From Mycolicibacterium grossiae (GTDB lineage: Bacteria; Actinomycetota; Actinomycetes; Mycobacteriales; Mycobacteriaceae), in contig NZ_CP043474.1 of the NCBI RefSeq assembly GCF_008329645.1, forward strand, positions 2,852,001 through 2,916,000: DNA of 64,000 nucleotides, given 5' to 3'. This document shows, piece by piece, positions 43,137 through 51,343 of this stretch; position 1 is the first letter of the stretch; every line of letters starts with the position of its first letter. Made by a program: the position numbers and the translations under genes. Under the pieces are notes generated by a model. The model ran no database searches, was not told the origin of the DNA, and worked only from the letters and a program-made list of their open reading frames with translations.

Positions 43137-43394
43137 ATGGAGGCGACACCCGCCGACGACGGCTCGCTCATCCTCGCTGCGCTCGGTGCCGCGATCCGCG
43201 AACACCGCACGGCCGCCGGCCTCACGCAAGCACAGCTGGCCGTGCGGGCGGGCATCGGTCGGCCCCACCTCAATCACATCGAGGTTGGCCGCAAGAGCCC
43301 GACCGTGGTGGTACTGGTGCACCTGGCCCGTGGGCTCGGGATCGAGCCGGCGGCCCTGTTGGAGACGCAGCCGCTCAGCGGGGCGACGCACTGA
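43137..43394 (+). CDS. XRE-family HTH regulator of the plasmid block
   Basis: An 85-residue Cro/CI-type protein: ALGAAIREHRTAAGLTQAQLAVRAGIGRPHLNHIEVGRKSPTVVVLVHLARGLGIEPAALL, a complete five-helix HTH. ATG 43137 has GGGAAGGGG upstream. The shared 16-base boxes in front of this gene, the ParB-like/PP-loop pair and the gene at 44342 make it the best candidate for their common regulator. Its 3' end overlaps the convergent gene at 43375 by 20 bases. Confidence 0.88.
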   Translation: MEATPADDGSLILAALGAAIREHRTAAGLTQAQLAVRAGIGRPHLNHIEVGRKSPTVVVLVHLARGLGIEPAALLETQPLSGATH

Positions 43395-43674
43395 AGGTGC
43401 GCGCCACCTCGATGCGTTGAATCATCGACGCGGCCTCGGCATGGTCGGGGCATCCGGCGTCGTCGGTGCCCGTCTGAATGAGGGCCACCAGCCCGCCATC
43501 GGCGCGCAGCTCGTAGCGCGGCGTCTGCGGCAGCTGCCTGACCCCCGCCGCGTGCATCGCGTCGAGTGCGACGGCCAGGACGGCCGTCACCGCAGCGTCG
43601 TGATCCTCGGCGGTGTCGAATATGGTGTCGACGCGATCGGTGATCGTCGTCGTCAGAGACCAGGTAACGGTCAC
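43375..43674 (-). CDS. hypothetical protein of the plasmid block
   Basis: A 99-residue protein (VTVTWSLTTTITDRVDTIFDTAEDHDAAVTAVLAVALDAMHAAGVRQLPQTPRYELRADGG) with one strand-helix-strand unit. I do not recognise it. GTG 43674 is preceded by GGAGG at good spacing. The frame is open further upstream but lacks coding character there. It is convergent with the XRE gene. Confidence 0.65.
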   Translation of the reverse strand: MTVTWSLTTTITDRVDTIFDTAEDHDAAVTAVLAVALDAMHAAGVRQLPQTPRYELRADGGLVALIQTGTDDAGCPDHAEAASMIQRIEVARTFSASPR

Positions 43675-43763
43675 GGTGTGCCTCCTCGGCGGTGGGTGTG
43701 TCCTTGGGCTGATTGTGCGGGATCGGACGACGAAAGCCGGGCCTGTCCTCCACGGCTGTGGAT

Positions 43764-43791
43764 GAACAGACCCGGCTCGGTCCGGTCTGTG
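43764..43791 (-). terminator. hairpin between two minus-strand genes
   Basis: ACAGACC / GGTCTGT surround a GC-rich loop at about 43767-43790, just past the stop of the gene at 43797. A probable terminator of that gene, without a clear T run. Confidence 0.4.
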
Positions 43792-43796
43792 GATAA

Positions 43797-44342
43797 CTAC
43801 ATCTTCGGCGGCGCGTAGTCCCGGTCGTGGGGATCGGCGGCGAAGTCCGGTCCGTCGAGGAAGACCTGGGCCGCGGTGCGGTGGGCCTTCGTCAACAGGT
43901 CCACGGCGCTGACCGCCCCGTCCTGATCGAGGATCTGAAACGTGACCGGGCCCAGATGCAGGTCCAGCCAGCGGATCTGGCGGGTTCGGTCGCGGGAGAG
44001 TTCCTGGCGGGGCACGACCGCGTAGGCGGGGCGGCGCATCCAGTCGATGGCCACGGTCGGCACCGCGAAGGGCTCGGCCGTGGTCGGTGCGGGGGCCGGG
44101 ATGTGGCGGGGGATGAGGGCCATCGCCGCACGTGCGGCGCAGAATCCCTCCAGCACGCCCTGCGTGGCCTGAGCCGACAGCATCGTGAAGAGCAGGCAGC
44201 CCCACTGCATCCGCAAGCGGGCACTGGGGGAGCAGGCGTGACTCACGGTGATGTCGCCGTCCTGCACGCCCTGAACGCGGACGATCGTGTGGCTGACCAA
44301 CGCCGCCGGGGTGACGTGCGCTTCGGTGGATCGAGTTTTCAT
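43797..44342 (-). CDS. hypothetical protein under the shared operator
   Basis: A 181-residue soluble protein starting at ATG 44342 (MKTRSTEAHVTPAALVSHTIVRVQGVQDGDITVSHACSPSARLRMQWGCLLFTMLSAQATQG). I do not recognise it; the C-terminal half has several Trp/Asp motifs (VAIDWMRRPAYAVV, IRWLDLHLGPVTFQILDQDG). An operator box 28 bases upstream places it in the same regulon as the ParB-like, PP-loop and XRE genes. Confidence 0.7.
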   Translation of the reverse strand: MKTRSTEAHVTPAALVSHTIVRVQGVQDGDITVSHACSPSARLRMQWGCLLFTMLSAQATQGVLEGFCAARAAMALIPRHIPAPAPTTAEPFAVPTVAIDWMRRPAYAVVPRQELSRDRTRQIRWLDLHLGPVTFQILDQDGAVSAVDLLTKAHRTAAQVFLDGPDFAADPHDRDYAPPKM

Positions 44343-44369
44343 CAGGTGCACCTTTCGGAGTGTCTGCGT

Positions 44370-44385
44370 GTTGCTTATAGGCAAC
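44370..44385 (-). promoter_or_regulatory. operator box GTTGCTTATAGGCAAC upstream of the 44342 gene
   Basis: Near-perfect palindrome (GTTGC..TATA..GCAAC), the fourth box of the set. The following 335 bases up to 44720 have no gene I can support. Confidence 0.75.
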
Positions 44386-44720
44386 AGTCTATCGTTATTC
44401 CCGTTGTGGCGCAATAGATTTCGTCATCTGACCTGTGTCGACGTGCGCAGCGCGCCCACCGTCCTCGTCAAGGCCGTTACGTTTCCGAGCCCCCGCCCTG
44501 ACCGCCGCGGCGCGCGGTACCGAGGGGCAATCTCCCGAGTGACGAGGCTGGATCGGTGCGACTCGACGGGAAAGACCTGCATGCAACCAGGGCCCCACCA
44601 ACCCGCGTTCGCACCGAGTCCGCGAGCTCGACAGCGGGTCGGCTGAGCCGACGACCCGACTTAAACAAGAACGGCCGTGGTGGTGGCGCCATGTCGCCTG
44701 GCGGCGTTATCGTTCGGCCC

Positions 44721-45482
44721 ATGCAGCACCGTCGCGGTGTCGCCGCACGCGATCGTGACGGCAACCCCCAACCGCCCGGCGGCGGAGCCGTCATTGATGG
44801 CCTCGGCCCGCGCAGTGCACGCCTACCGGCGCTCGCCGTCACCGCGCTGCTCGCGCTAGCCGGGTGCAGCGCTCCGGTCATCGGCGGGACTCCCGTGGGC
44901 GTCGAACCTGCCTAGACGGCAAGCGATTTGGGCAGTCGTCTGCTCACAACCGAGGAGGCGGACGCCGCGATGCACACTTCCGGTATGACCGTCGACACCA
45001 CGATGAGCAGCATGGTCGGCGACAGCGGCAACGTAGAGCCTGCCGCCTGCCTGCCGGCGGCAAGCGTCGCCCAGGACGGGGTGTACGCGGGGTCCGGCTG
45101 GGACGCCGTGCGAGTGCAGAGCCTGCACGAGCCCGGCGAGGACTTCGACCACCTTCTGCATCAGGCTGTCGTCGAGTTTCCGGCGCCGCGGGATGCCGCC
45201 GCGTTCTACGCCGACTCGATCGGCACCTGGGCCGCCTGCACGGGCACCTACACCTACACTCCGACCGGCGTCATCTGGAACGTGGGTGAGAGCACGCAGG
45301 ACGGGGCAGTGCTGACCGTCTCGACCAGTCAGCAGGACGCGACGTGGCTGTGCCAACGTGCGTTGAGCGCCGCCGCGGCGGTCGTCGTCGACGTCCTCAC
45401 CTGCTCCGGTGATGACCGGTCCGCCATGGCCGCCGCCGCCACCGTCGCGCAACAGATCGCCGCCCGCGCAACCAATCAGTGA
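44721..45482 (+). pseudogene. PknH-sensor-like lipoprotein with an internal TAG
   Basis: Begins with a lipoprotein signal (LPALAVTALLALAGCSAPVIGGTPVG), then TAG at 44913-44915, then resumes in the same frame with TASDLGSRLLTTEEADAAMHTSGMTV and continues to 45482. The latter part has the two-Cys PknH extracellular sensor fold (PAACLPAASVAQDGVYAGSGWDAVRVQSL, AACTGTYTYTPTG, WLCQRALSAAAAVVVDVLTCS). One base change (CAG or GAG to TAG) breaks an otherwise intact gene of about 253 codons. A restart at GTG 44945 or ATG 44970 would lack the signal peptide. Confidence 0.8.
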
Positions 45483-45594
45483 CGGCCCGCGAGCGGGCCA
45501 CGCGTGCTGCGCTGGCCCGCTCGGAAATTGATCGGGTCCGAAGTTGGCTCTGGTGGTGGACTCGGATGCGTCGCGCTCCGTACCGTCCGTTCCC

Positions 45595-46060
45595 ATGACC
45601 GCACCCATGTCCGGTGCCCTCGCGGACGCCGAAAACGACTTGCGCACAGCACAGTCCGAGATTGACCCGCATCGCCAGGGCCAGTACGCGCGCTCTGCGG
45701 CAGACTCGGCCGCCGAGGTGGCCGTCGATGGCAACACCAGCGACGCCGATCGGGCTCGCGCAGTGGGGGGTCATGGACGCTGCACTCGTGCTGGCGGGAC
45801 GTAGCCTGCTGCGCGAGGCGCAGTCGACACTCGCCGGCGCTCGGGACGACCCTGACCCGCAGCAGCGACGGGAACTGGCGCGGTTGGCGGTGAGTAAGGC
45901 GCGACAGGTCAGCCGTCACCGGGATTTCACCGACGACGAACGCGCGGAAGCCCGCCAGATCATCGGGCATGGACGGATGCTCGCGACATCGGTGGGTGCC
46001 TCCGTTCGGCGCCAGCAGCGCGTGGAGCGCGAGCAGGAACAACCCGGTATCGCTATCTGA
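45595..46060 (+). pseudogene. frameshifted hypothetical helical protein
   Basis: MTAPMSGALADAENDLRTAQSEIDPHRQGQYARSAADSAAEVAVDGNTSDADRARA reads from 45595. At a GGGGGG run near 45764 coding moves by one base and continues as WGVMDAALVLAGRSLLREAQSTLAGARDDPDPQQRRELARLAVSKARQVSRHRDFTDDERAEARQIIG to 46060. Repaired length about 155 residues, all helix. The family is unknown to me. A G-tract sequencing error is possible. Confidence 0.6.
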
Positions 46061-46100
46061 TCTGCCCGGTTCGCGACGTGAGGTGCGTAACCTCAGTCGC

Positions 46101-46758
46101 GTGGGGGAGGCAGATGAGGCAGCACGCCCGCAGGCTCCGATAGTTGTGAGTGCCGCCTGCATCGGCTGGGCCCGCTCGGCGCACTACATCACCGAGCCAG
46201 TTGACGGCGGCGACGTGCAGCTGCGCTCTGAGGCCGGCGCACCGTCGCGATACTTCATCCGCCGCCGCGGCACCGATCGCCTTGCGCTCACCGAGACCGA
46301 GGACGATGCCGAGGAGCATCCGCTTCTGTTCGTCGCCGAAATCGGCGTCCAGGAGAAACACCTGGTCGCGTTGATCGCCGTTGATCGCCGACGACATCCG
46401 CGACGACCTCGACCTGCCCTTCCTGGAGATGGACTGGTCGATAGACGCTGTTGCTGCGGGGTATCAGGTGAGCGACATCGAACGCGGCTACCGAACCCTC
46501 ACGCGCAGGGGAGGTGCGCCCGTCGCCGCCGCACCCGACCCGACCCTGAGCCTATTGACGCTAATACCGCTGTCGCACTTCATTCAGTGGTCGATCGCCG
46601 ACCTGAAACGCTCGTTCCTCAACCCGGCCGGAGTCCCTCTGTTGCACCGGGGCCGTTACGCGGCGCCTAGGTGCGCTCCGGTGAGGAACCCTGGCCCGGT
46701 GGTGGACTACGGCGCGAGCGACGATCTACCGTCAGGTGGTGGGAACGAGGAATGCTGA
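46101..46758 (+). pseudogene. Imm61-like immunity-type protein broken by a 10-bp tandem duplication
   Basis: From GTG 46101 the protein reads VSAACIGWARSAHYITEPVDGGDVQLRSEAG, RYFIRRRGTDRLALTETEDD and LLFVAEIGVQEKHLVALI. There TTGATCGCCG is present twice (46371-46390); removing one copy joins it to ADDIRDDLDLPFLEMDWSID, DIERGYRTLTRRGGAPVAAA and FIQWSIADLKRSFLNPAGVPLLHRGRYAAP. The YRTLT and DLKRSFL-DPxGxPLL motifs recall Imm61-type proteins that mycobacteria encode beside polymorphic toxins. Family assignment from memory. Confidence 0.6.
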
Positions 46759-47017
46759 CGGGCCGTTTACCGGGCGCCAGGTGGCGGACGAGTCTGGGCT
46801 GGCGGCCGAGCTTGTTTCGAGTCTGATTCCGCGAGCGTCAGCCGATACCGAGGTCTACGACGAGATGGGTCTGTGGCGCGCGAAGGTCGCAAAACTGTTG
46901 CTGGACAGCGGCGCACGGATGAATCTTGTGAAGGTGGCAGTGCGTGAGCCGCTGTCCGTTGCGGAGTTGCGGGCCACGGTCGAGAACGCCAACGCTTGGG
47001 CCGGGCCGTCAGTCTAG
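46736..47017 (+). CDS. small HTH-like hypothetical protein
   Basis: A 93-residue protein: FTGRQVADESGLAAELVSSLIPRASADTEVYDEMGLWRAKVAKLLLDSGARMNLVKVAVREPLSVAELRATVENAN. The layout (recognition helix, second helix, long helix) resembles a MerR-like DNA-binding head. It is intact but overlaps the end of the preceding broken gene. The following 375 bases, to 47392, show no gene. Confidence 0.5.
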   Translation: MVGTRNADGPFTGRQVADESGLAAELVSSLIPRASADTEVYDEMGLWRAKVAKLLLDSGARMNLVKVAVREPLSVAELRATVENANAWAGPSV

Positions 47018-47392
47018 TCCCGTGGGCGCCTGCGAGAGCGATCTGGCTGCGCGTTCAGCGGACGCATGGCCCCACCGACCCGAACGCGGCGCTGGACCAA
47101 TGCGTATGCGCCGGCAGGCGACGCTGTTTAGCAGTGGCTATCACCTGCTTATCGGAGGGGGAGGGCTGTTGGGTGCGCTCACCCCGTCGCGGTGTTGGCG
47201 TGATTGGGTGCGGTCGTCCGGGTGAATGTGGGCAGGCCGCCCTCCGCCGTCACTGTGACCGTTCTCGGGCCAGAGGGGGACGGGGGTGGCCGGGCCCCGA
47301 TCCAGCGTGGTGGCAGCCCTTGGAGGGTTCGAGCGGGTATCCGATAACAGCTCGCGAGCGATGGCCCTCGGCGGTATGCGGAGCTCGTTCGA

Positions 47393-48031
47393 TCAAAGTT
47401 CGTATGCGGGGTCATCGTCGAGGATCGTCGCGAACATCGCCGTCAGCCCTTCGAGATCGGATTCGGCTCGCGCCGTGTGGCATGCGCTGTGCAACTCGGT
47501 GAGGTCGGTCTTGCGCCAGTCGAGTCCAGCGCCTCGTTCGGACAGCAGCAGGTCGAAGAATTCGCGGGTGGAGCGGCCGTTTCCCTCGCGGAAAGGATGG
47601 GCGAAGTTCACGTAGTCGTACAAGTACGCCACTGTTGGTGCGAGGTCGACGTCAGCAACGGCTCGGAGTCGGTCGAGTCGGTGGATCTCTGCCGCAACGT
47701 GAGTCATCGGCCGGCCGACGCTGTCCGGCGGACAGAACGATTCGCCGTCTTTCTCGATGCCAACGGTTCGCACATCACCGGCCCACACGTACACGTCTTG
47801 GAAGAGGTGGCGGTGGATGGCTTGCAGGTACGTCAGATCGTAGGTGCGCTCACCCGCGAGCTCGGGGCCCTCACGAAGCTCAATGACCCGTGCCTCGACG
47901 AGATCGTTCTCCGCGTCGCGAAGCGCTTCCGATGTCACGGCGCCGACGCGGTTGCGCAGGATGCTCGTGCCGGGGATGAAGTAACCCTGCCAGTTCCGCT
48001 CGAGATCGCCGGTCTCCCAGGGGTGTGGCAC
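47393..48031 (-). CDS. ficT: Fic-family AMP transferase toxin (FicT)
   Basis: A 212-residue Fic protein. The catalytic motif is H145-PFREGNGRSTR-156, which matches HxFx(D/E)GNGRxxR exactly, with the flap and the helix LTYLQAIHRHLFQDVYVWAGDVRT before it. Fic enzymes transfer AMP from ATP to Ser, Thr or Tyr of targets; FicT toxins AMPylate gyrase and topoisomerase IV. There is no inhibitory helix inside the protein; it is supplied by the small upstream gene, 12 bases away. No second catalytic change is seen, so the toxin should be active when unbound. Confidence 0.93.
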   Translation of the reverse strand: MPHPWETGDLERNWQGYFIPGTSILRNRVGAVTSEALRDAENDLVEARVIELREGPELAGERTYDLTYLQAIHRHLFQDVYVWAGDVRTVGIEKDGESFCPPDSVGRPMTHVAAEIHRLDRLRAVADVDLAPTVAYLYDYVNFAHPFREGNGRSTREFFDLLLSERGAGLDWRKTDLTELHSACHTARAESDLEGLTAMFATILDDDPAYEL

Positions 48032-48042
48032 TGCAGGCTCGA

Positions 48043-48225
48043 TTACTGCAGTTTGTATCGGCGCCTGACGCGGTCGCGCAGCTCGGCCGCTGTGATGGTT
48101 CCGCGGGCGTAGGCTACCTGGTCGGCACGCGTCGCGTCGGTACTGCGGGCACCCTCGAGTTCAGAACTGCGGCGGATGGCACGCACGGCTTTGACGCGGC
48201 GCTTGGCCTTCTGCAGCTCGGTCAT
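48043..48225 (-). CDS. ficA: FicA antitoxin (VbhA-like)
   Basis: A 60-residue protein with the inhibitory motif (S/T)xxxE(G/N) at S20-SELE24-G25, followed by the VbhA-type helices STDATRADQVAYARGTITAAELRDRVRRRYKLQ. The Glu would occupy the ATP gamma-phosphate position in FicT. ATG 48225 was chosen because it gives the usual length; ATG 48252 would add nine residues. It precedes the toxin on the same strand as in other FicAT modules. Confidence 0.85.
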   Translation of the reverse strand: MTELQKAKRRVKAVRAIRRSSELEGARSTDATRADQVAYARGTITAAELRDRVRRRYKLQ

Positions 48226-48475
48226 CAGGAACACCGCCTCACGTAGGTGCATCCAGGATAGTCGACGCGGCTGACATCAGGTGAAAGGCGCGTACGGGAC
48301 CTGTCGACGGCCCCGCCGTCAACTCATCGACATTGGTCGACGACTGTCGGGAACCCAACCCGAGGTTGTGCGAAAGGGGCAAACGTCCGGCCGGACCCAA
48401 CTCGCGCGAACGGATGCGACTCGAAACGCGAGCCAGCCTCCCGGCGTCTCGTCCCCGTCGGAGCGCTGAGACAGC

Positions 48476-48607
48476 TCAGGCCGCCGGATTAACCGCGGCC
48501 GGCGCGCCACGGCGCTGCCTGGACCGTTCGAAGCCTCGCTTGATTGCATTGCCCCCGGTGATGACCAGCTGATACGGCTCGAACCGCTGCGAGACGGCTC
48601 TGCTCAT
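48476..48607 (-). CDS. possible 43-residue small protein
   Basis: MSRAVSQRFEPYQLVITGGNAIKRGFERSRQRRGAPAAVNPAA on the minus strand, with coding-like composition and an ATG at 48607. No ribosome site stands out. It is the only candidate in the otherwise empty 48253-48783 region and could be a relic. Confidence 0.25.
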   Translation of the reverse strand: MSRAVSQRFEPYQLVITGGNAIKRGFERSRQRRGAPAAVNPAA

Positions 48608-48783
48608 GAGGCTGTCGACAACTCCTTCATGCCCTCATCGACGGCGTGGGGCTCGACGACCGGACAGGGCCTGCATGGTTATCGGGTGTGATGTCCTGCG
48701 TCAGCTAATCGACTGACGTATCACGATCCATACCGGTTCGAGCAGGATGTGGACTCGACTTCGAAAATCGATGGTGAACGTGC

Positions 48784-49480
48784 TCACGTGTCGAGCCTGT
48801 TGTTGTGTTCGTCGACGAGCCAGCGTGCGATGTCGACCAGTTTCAGGTTCGAGTTCTGCGAGGTTTTGAGAAGCAACGCGAAAGCCGCCGTGCTAGACAG
48901 GTTTTCCCGGTGCATCAGGATGCCCTCGGCTTGCCCGATGACGTCTCGGCTGGCCAGCGCGCGGTCGAACTGCGCTTCGGCCTTTGAACCGACGAGCGCG
49001 ACGGAGGCGTGTTGGGCGACGAGTTCACCGATGAAAGACGGAGTCCTCGGTGAAGACGCCGGCGTCACGGGCGTAGAGGTTCAGGGCGCCGAGGCTCTCC
49101 CCCTCGACGAACAGCTGAAACGACATCAGGCTCATCACGCCGCGTTCGACGGCCGCCGCGGTGAACCGCGGCCACCGGGCCTCGGTGGTCATGTCGTCGA
49201 TCAGGATGGTGCGCTGCTCGCGCAGCGCACTCAAACACGGACCGTCGTCGAGCTGGGTCTGCAACTCATCGAGTTCGTCGATCAGTGGATTGCGGGGGAC
49301 CCGTGGTGTCACCGAGCGTCTTTGTATCAGGGAGATGCCCGCCCAGCGTGTGCCCGGCACTGCCGCCACCGCGCCCTCGACGATGGCCCGCAACGTCGAA
49401 TCGGTGTCCGTTCGGCCTTGCATCCGGATCGCGAGGTCACCCAACAGCGACGCCAACTCGTTATGCAACCCCTGGGCCAT
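48784..49480 (-). pseudogene. GAF-ANTAR regulator, frameshifted between domains
   Basis: A GAF domain reads ELASLLGDLAIRMQGRTDTDSTLRAIVEGAVAAVPGTRWAGISLI through LGALNLYARDAGVFTEDS, then ends in SVFHR. One base shift away the protein continues FIGELVAQHASVALVGSKAEAQFDRALASRDVIGQAEGILMHRENLSSTAAFALLLKTSQNSNLKLVDIARWLVDEH, a complete ANTAR RNA-binding domain. The junction is near 49035. GAF-ANTAR proteins bind nascent RNA dual hexaloops to stop termination. This copy cannot make the full protein unless the shift is a read error. Confidence 0.82.
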
Positions 49481-49546
49481 GACGATGACACTAGGTCTCA
49501 AGATGCCGCACCGCCCTGAATAACGAACGCCCAGGCCGCCAGCTGA

Positions 49547-50425
49547 TCAGTCGGCCAGGCGGACGCGGATCGGGCGTAGTAGACGTCGGTGTTGGGGCTC
49601 GACCCACAGCATCATGATCTCCGCGTAGCCGGTGTTCATCGTCTCCACTCGGACGTTGACCCGAACGCCGGCCAGATCCACCATGGGCACCTCACCGAGC
49701 CCGTGGTCGATCGCCGCCAGAAAGGGGTAGGCCGAGGGGTGCAAGCGTCGCGGGTACCGCGTGTTTCCGAAGCGCTGCACCCACTTCGGGGAGCGAGGTG
49801 TTTCCTGACGGTCGTAGCTGCCGTCGCTGTTGGGCGTCCTGCTCAGGCACAGCACGTGGACGGCGTCCTGATGTGTTTCGGCGTAGCGTCGAAATGCTGC
49901 CCGAAAAGACGATCCGTAGCGCTGGGCGAGGTGGGCCACGCTGGCGACGCCGATCTCCAGGCTTCTGGCGTCGTGGGTGAATCCGTGACGTTAAAACATC
50001 AATTCAGCGGCGCCCTGATTGGCTTCCTGCTCGAAGAGTCGGTTGGTTGAAGGACTCAGCGTTTCTTCGTTGTCGGTGTGAACGAGCTGCTGCTGCCAGG
50101 GCAGCAGGTCGTGGGTGACTTCGTGGAGTTTCACGAAGTTCTTGCGTGCCTCGTGGGTGACCAGCTCGCTGACGTGAACGGTGCGCTCACGACGGTCCAG
50201 CGCGCCGCGCAGGCCCCGGAAGCCGCGGCGAACGAGATCGCGCACCGCCTGGGGCATCGCGGCGAGCACCCCTTCGTCGAGGGTGAACTCGTCGGCCTCC
50301 AATAGACCGCGCGCCGACACGATGTCGTCCACCGGCGTGGGGTACCGGCCGTAGGCATCAGCGGCCTTGAGCAGCGCATGAGTGCGTTGCTCGATGTCCC
50401 GGGCGCTATCGAGGCCCTCAAGCAT
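49547..50425 (-). pseudogene. ImmA/IrrE-family metallopeptidase with an in-frame TAA
   Basis: MLEGLDSARDIEQRTHALLKAADAYGRYPTPVDDIV starts at 50425; the zinc motif is HEVTH (KNFVKLHEVTHDLLPWQQ) and the third ligand lies in FEQEANQGAAELMF. Then comes TAA at 49991, and the same frame goes on with RHGFTHDARSLEIGVASVAHLAQRYGSSFRAAFRRYAETH to 49547. A single C-to-T change in CAA (Gln) would explain it. ImmA peptidases cleave the partner XRE repressor, encoded just upstream. The truncated form keeps the HExxH and EQEAN ligands and might retain activity. Confidence 0.85.
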
Positions 50426-50774
50426 TTCGCTGCCGCTGCTTATGTCGTAAGAGCTGGAGGTACGTGGTGAGGGCCTCCGCCTCCTCCGCGGTGAGACCTT
50501 CGGAACTCAGCGCGTGGGCCAGCGTGTTGCCGTGCGCCGCGCCGCCTGGCACGACGTATCCGGCGCGACGCATCAGTTCGAGGTAGTCCGCGCCCAGCGT
50601 TTCGGCCAGACCGTAGAGCACCTTCGGCGATGGACTCTTAACCTCGCCGCGTTCGAGTTTCTGCAGGTAGGCGGTACTGATCCCAGACGGCTCGGCCACG
50701 GCTTTCAACGTCTTCCCCGAGAACTCGCGCAGCTCGCGCAGGGTGGGGCCAAGGGAAGCGTTGTCGGTGGTCAT
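50418..50774 (-). CDS. XRE-family repressor, partner of the ImmA/IrrE peptidase
   Basis: A 118-residue protein: LRELREFSGKTLKAVAEPSGISTAYLQKLERGEVKSPSPKVLYGLAETLGADYLELMRRAGYVVP, an HTH domain followed by a helical C-terminus (TAEEAEALTTYLQLLRHKQRQ). It overlaps the peptidase start by 8 bases, the usual arrangement of damage- or stress-responsive repressor/ImmA pairs. ATG 50774 was chosen because upstream residues in the frame lack coding character. Paired operator copies lie immediately upstream. Confidence 0.88.
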   Translation of the reverse strand: MTTDNASLGPTLRELREFSGKTLKAVAEPSGISTAYLQKLERGEVKSPSPKVLYGLAETLGADYLELMRRAGYVVPGGAAHGNTLAHALSSEGLTAEEAEALTTYLQLLRHKQRQRNA

Positions 50775-50776
50775 AG

Positions 50777-50833
50777 CACTATCATAGGCGCCTTTACACG
50801 ATAGTGGAAACGTCTGGTACACTAAAGTAGAAA
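50777..50833. promoter_or_regulatory. repeated operator TACACkAwAGTrGAAA in the divergent promoter
   Basis: TACACGATAGTGGAAA (50795-50810) and TACACTAAAGTAGAAA (50818-50833) are 23 bases apart, about two helical turns. CACTATC at 50777 forms an inverted match with GATAGTG at 50800. They lie between the XRE gene and the divergent repeat-protein gene at 50897, ideal for controlling both. Confidence 0.7.
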
Positions 50834-50896
50834 GGTAGTTACCAAAGTGTTTCGGCTCCGCTGGGGGGCTGGCACTTACGAGAAAGGACATCGTCA

Positions 50897-51100
50897 ATGG
50901 CCAAGGGGCATCACCGCAGTGCGACGACCGGTCGCTACGTCAAGGCGTCCAACGCCGCGCGCAATCCCAGGACCGCGGTCACCGAACGCGGGGCCAACCG
51001 CAGCAATGGAACCCATCACCGCAGCGCCATCACGGGCAAGTTCGTGACGGCCTCCACCGCGGCGCGGCACCCCAACACCACGGTCACCGAACGCGGCTGA
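50897..51100 (+). CDS. 67-residue protein made of two HHRSAxTGxxVxASxAAR repeats
   Basis: Two tandem units: HHRSATTGRYVKASNAARNPRTAVTERG (residues 5-32) and HHRSAITGKFVTASTAARHPNTTVTERG (40-67), joined by ANRSNGT. Each is basic and ends in VTERG. Small proteins with this motif occur in actinobacteria and their phages; their function is unknown to me. It is divergent from the XRE repressor and shares its operators, so it may be the gene that is derepressed when ImmA acts. A zinc ribbon gene follows. Confidence 0.8.
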   Translation: MAKGHHRSATTGRYVKASNAARNPRTAVTERGANRSNGTHHRSAITGKFVTASTAARHPNTTVTERG

Positions 51101-51105
51101 CCGCT

Positions 51106-51157
51106 TCTCCGAGCGGCGGGGATCTACGGTCCCCGGTGGACCGCCCCGCCGCTCGGA
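51106..51157 (+). terminator. large hairpin after the repeat-protein gene
   Basis: CTCCGAGCGGCGGGG pairs with CCCCGCCGCTCGGAG (15 bp) around a loop of about 22 bases that itself can fold (GTCCCCGGTGGAC). No T run, so either a terminator or an RNA element between the two small genes. Confidence 0.55.
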
Positions 51158-51209
51158 GTGCCTATTCCACGCGCAGACCCTTCAAGGATTAAAGGAGAGT
51201 GAGGCCATC

Positions 51210-51329
51210 ATGGCCGTGTCCGTTCCCACCATCACCTGCCCGTACTGCCGATTCACCTTCGTGAACGTCCGTGTCACCAGGCACGGGCTTATCCGCTGCG
51301 GCAACTGCGGCAAGACGATGAAAATCTGA
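51210..51329 (+). CDS. 39-residue zinc-ribbon protein
   Basis: MAVSVPTITCPYCRFTFVNV followed by RVTRHGLIRCGNCGKTMKI. Two CxxC knuckles (C10/C13, C30/C33) form a minimal zinc ribbon. A strong AAAGGAGAG site lies 9 bases before ATG 51210. Too short for most gene finders. Probably cotranscribed with the repeat protein across the hairpin. Confidence 0.75.
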   Translation: MAVSVPTITCPYCRFTFVNVRVTRHGLIRCGNCGKTMKI

Positions 51330-51343
51330 CTCCGACGACATAA

